A stretch of 64,000 nt of DNA from Planctomycetota bacterium (GTDB taxonomy: Bacteria > Planctomycetota > Phycisphaerae > UBA1845 > UTPLA1). Location: contig QEVG01000010.1 of the NCBI GenBank assembly GCA_003576905.1, forward strand, positions 1-64,000, read 5' to 3'. Under the pieces are notes generated by a model. It worked only from the letters and a program-made list of their open reading frames with translations. It did not search any database and was not told the origin of the DNA. A program made the translations under genes and the position numbers. Below, piece after piece: positions 63,134-64,000 of the stretch. How positions within the stretch are numbered: position 1 is the stretch's first letter; each line of letters begins with the position of its first letter.

Positions 63134-63315
63134 GGAATGGCTCCTTTTGACGCTTGGCGCACCTTCCCCCGGTGAAATCAAGGCTCGCCGTCTAAAAGGC
63201 GGAATCCCCGCCATTGTTAACGTTATATTGAACTTACCACGAAGCCCCGGTACACTCAAGCCTGATAGGCGAGCAGATTCGGAGAATGACGTATATCACG
63301 GGGGTTTCGCCGGCC

Positions 63316-63331
63316 GGATGTCCTGACATCC
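63316..63331. promoter_or_regulatory. Dyad between divergent secreted-protein genes
   Basis: GGATGTC-CT-GACATCC is a perfect seven-base dyad flanked by CCGG on both sides. It lies between two divergent genes and about 50 bases before the GTG at 63384. It may be an operator or a leader hairpin. I cannot decide which. Confidence 0.3.
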
Positions 63332-63383
63332 GCCGGGTTTATACCCACTCAGCTATCCAGCGACCTCATCTCGGAGGTATTCC

Positions 63384-64000
63384 GTGTTCAAGCGATCCAT
63401 TAGCTGTCTTTCTGTCGTCGTTGCGTCCGGTATCGGGGCGATAGCCGCGGAGCCGCGGTCAGTAGCCGGTACCGCTCCAGTGGTTCCCTTGATATACCAG
63501 GGCCCGACGCAAATCAGGTTTCGCGTCGATCCTGCCGCCTCCATTGTCAAGCCGAAGGACGCTCCCGGGCGCACGAGAGGGCTGAGACCCGCCGCGCTGC
63601 CCGTTTACGTCGCCGCGCCGGGAAACCCCGACATCCTGGCTCGGGCGGAGGAGCGGCTGGCGCGCCGCGATCTTCACGTGGTTCGTGGAATGGCGCTCGG
63701 GGATGTGCGAAGTCTCGACACAGTTGAATACGCGCTTCCGCTGGTTTACCGCGAAGGCAGCGATGTTCCCGTTTACCTGACCGATCGCATCGTCACCATG
63801 TTGAAGCCTGGCGCCGACGAAGCCGAACTGCGCGCCTTCGCCGATCAGAGCGATCTGGTCCTTGAGCGGGCCCCGCGCGGGCACGGCCGCTATTACCTTC
63901 GTGTCCGTACCGTGACACTTGACAAGCTCCTCGCGGCTGCGAATACGCTTCACGAAAAGAACCAGCTTGTTGAATACGCGCACCCGGACTTTTTCCTGCC
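63384..64000 (+). CDS. Secreted protein with S8-prodomain-like N terminus (partial)
   Basis: The GTG at 63384 follows GGAGG by six bases, and the frame is open to the window end with no stop (205 complete codons). The product starts with a signal-like segment (SISCLSVVVASGIGAIAA). Residues 90-205 resemble the prodomain of subtilisin-like proteases: YVAAPGNPDILARAEERLARRDLHVV, then YLTDRIVTMLKPGADEAELRAFAD and NQLVEYAHPDFFL. The last motif (VEYA-x-P-x-F) usually sits directly before the protease domain, which would lie beyond this window. The gene is divergent from the giant P-domain protein, whose P-domains are modules often found with S8 peptidases. Confidence 0.75.
   Translation, partial: MFKRSISCLSVVVASGIGAIAAEPRSVAGTAPVVPLIYQGPTQIRFRVDPAASIVKPKDAPGRTRGLRPAALPVYVAAPGNPDILARAEERLARRDLHVVRGMALGDVRSLDTVEYALPLVYREGSDVPVYLTDRIVTMLKPGADEAELRAFADQSDLVLERAPRGHGRYYLRVRTVTLDKLLAAANTLHEKNQLVEYAHPDFFL

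Noticed and set aside
1-64000. CRISPR array, insertion sequence or prophage
   Set aside because: I saw no regularly spaced repeats, transposase-like protein, integrase or phage structural gene on either strand.

Overview
The window is high-GC bacterial chromosome, most likely from a planctomycete of the Phycisphaerae kind. That assignment is inferred from protein content: very large secreted proteins with Gly-Cys-Cys repeats and dockerin-like EF-hand pairs, a PEP-CTERM protein, many lipoproteins of unknown function, and a small C-terminal CPxC protein of a type I associate with planctomycetes. No transposase, integrase, phage gene or CRISPR array is visible, so this reads as ordinary core and accessory chromosome.

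Layout. 0-9.4 kb: chorismate synthase, an AAA+ ATPase, glutamine synthetase, a NapH-NapG-like membrane ferredoxin with a DUF362 partner, and a TetR regulator next to a lipoprotein. 9.6-17.2 kb: tRNA-Lys, a YgfZ-like protein, two lipoproteins, a divergent TrkH-like channel, a membrane-anchored SEC-C protein, and a PGPGW/TerC pair. 17.5-24.6 kb: an NCS1 nucleobase permease, a zinc-type ABC importer with a candidate operator, an orphan FlgM-like protein, a PreT-like flavoprotein and a small membrane protein. 24.7-30.6 kb: a minus-strand operon of a secreted metallophosphoesterase, an unknown membrane protein and a cobalamin/iron-chelate type ABC importer. 30.7-41.4 kb: a PGDH-like protein with a broken NAD loop, GAPDH, a Gly/Ser-rich secreted protein, a 53-residue small protein beside unusual intergenic structure, ribulose-phosphate epimerase, a CBM9-like lipoprotein, a radical SAM protein and a family 2 glycosyltransferase. 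41.5-50 kb is regulatory: an OmpR-type two-component pair, a MaoC hydratase, an MtfA-like peptidase, a candidate sRNA gene, and a globin-coupled sensor kinase with a sigma-54 activator facing a sigma-54-promoted CBS/Cys-rich/hemerythrin operon. 50-64 kb: two giant secreted multidomain proteins, a PEP-CTERM protein, and the start of a secreted protein cut by the window end.

The most interesting system is at 45.2-49.9 kb. A heme-globin histidine kinase and its NtrC-type partner overlap by four bases. Diverging from them, an essentially perfect sigma-54 promoter (48528-48543) stands before a three-gene operon ending in a hemerythrin-like protein. This suggests a complete circuit from gas-sensing heme kinase to sigma-54 activator to a di-iron oxygen- or NO-binding protein. 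Downstream of the regulator gene sits a compact candidate sRNA gene of about 87 nt. It has its own sigma-70 promoter, a three-way-junction fold, an intrinsic terminator, and a loop matching the anti-Shine-Dalgarno end of 16S rRNA.

A second recurring pattern is an exact TATAAT 6-7 nt before the start codon at four unrelated genes (aroC, the ygfZ-like gene, the preT-like gene and the globin kinase). This is the signature of leaderless transcription.
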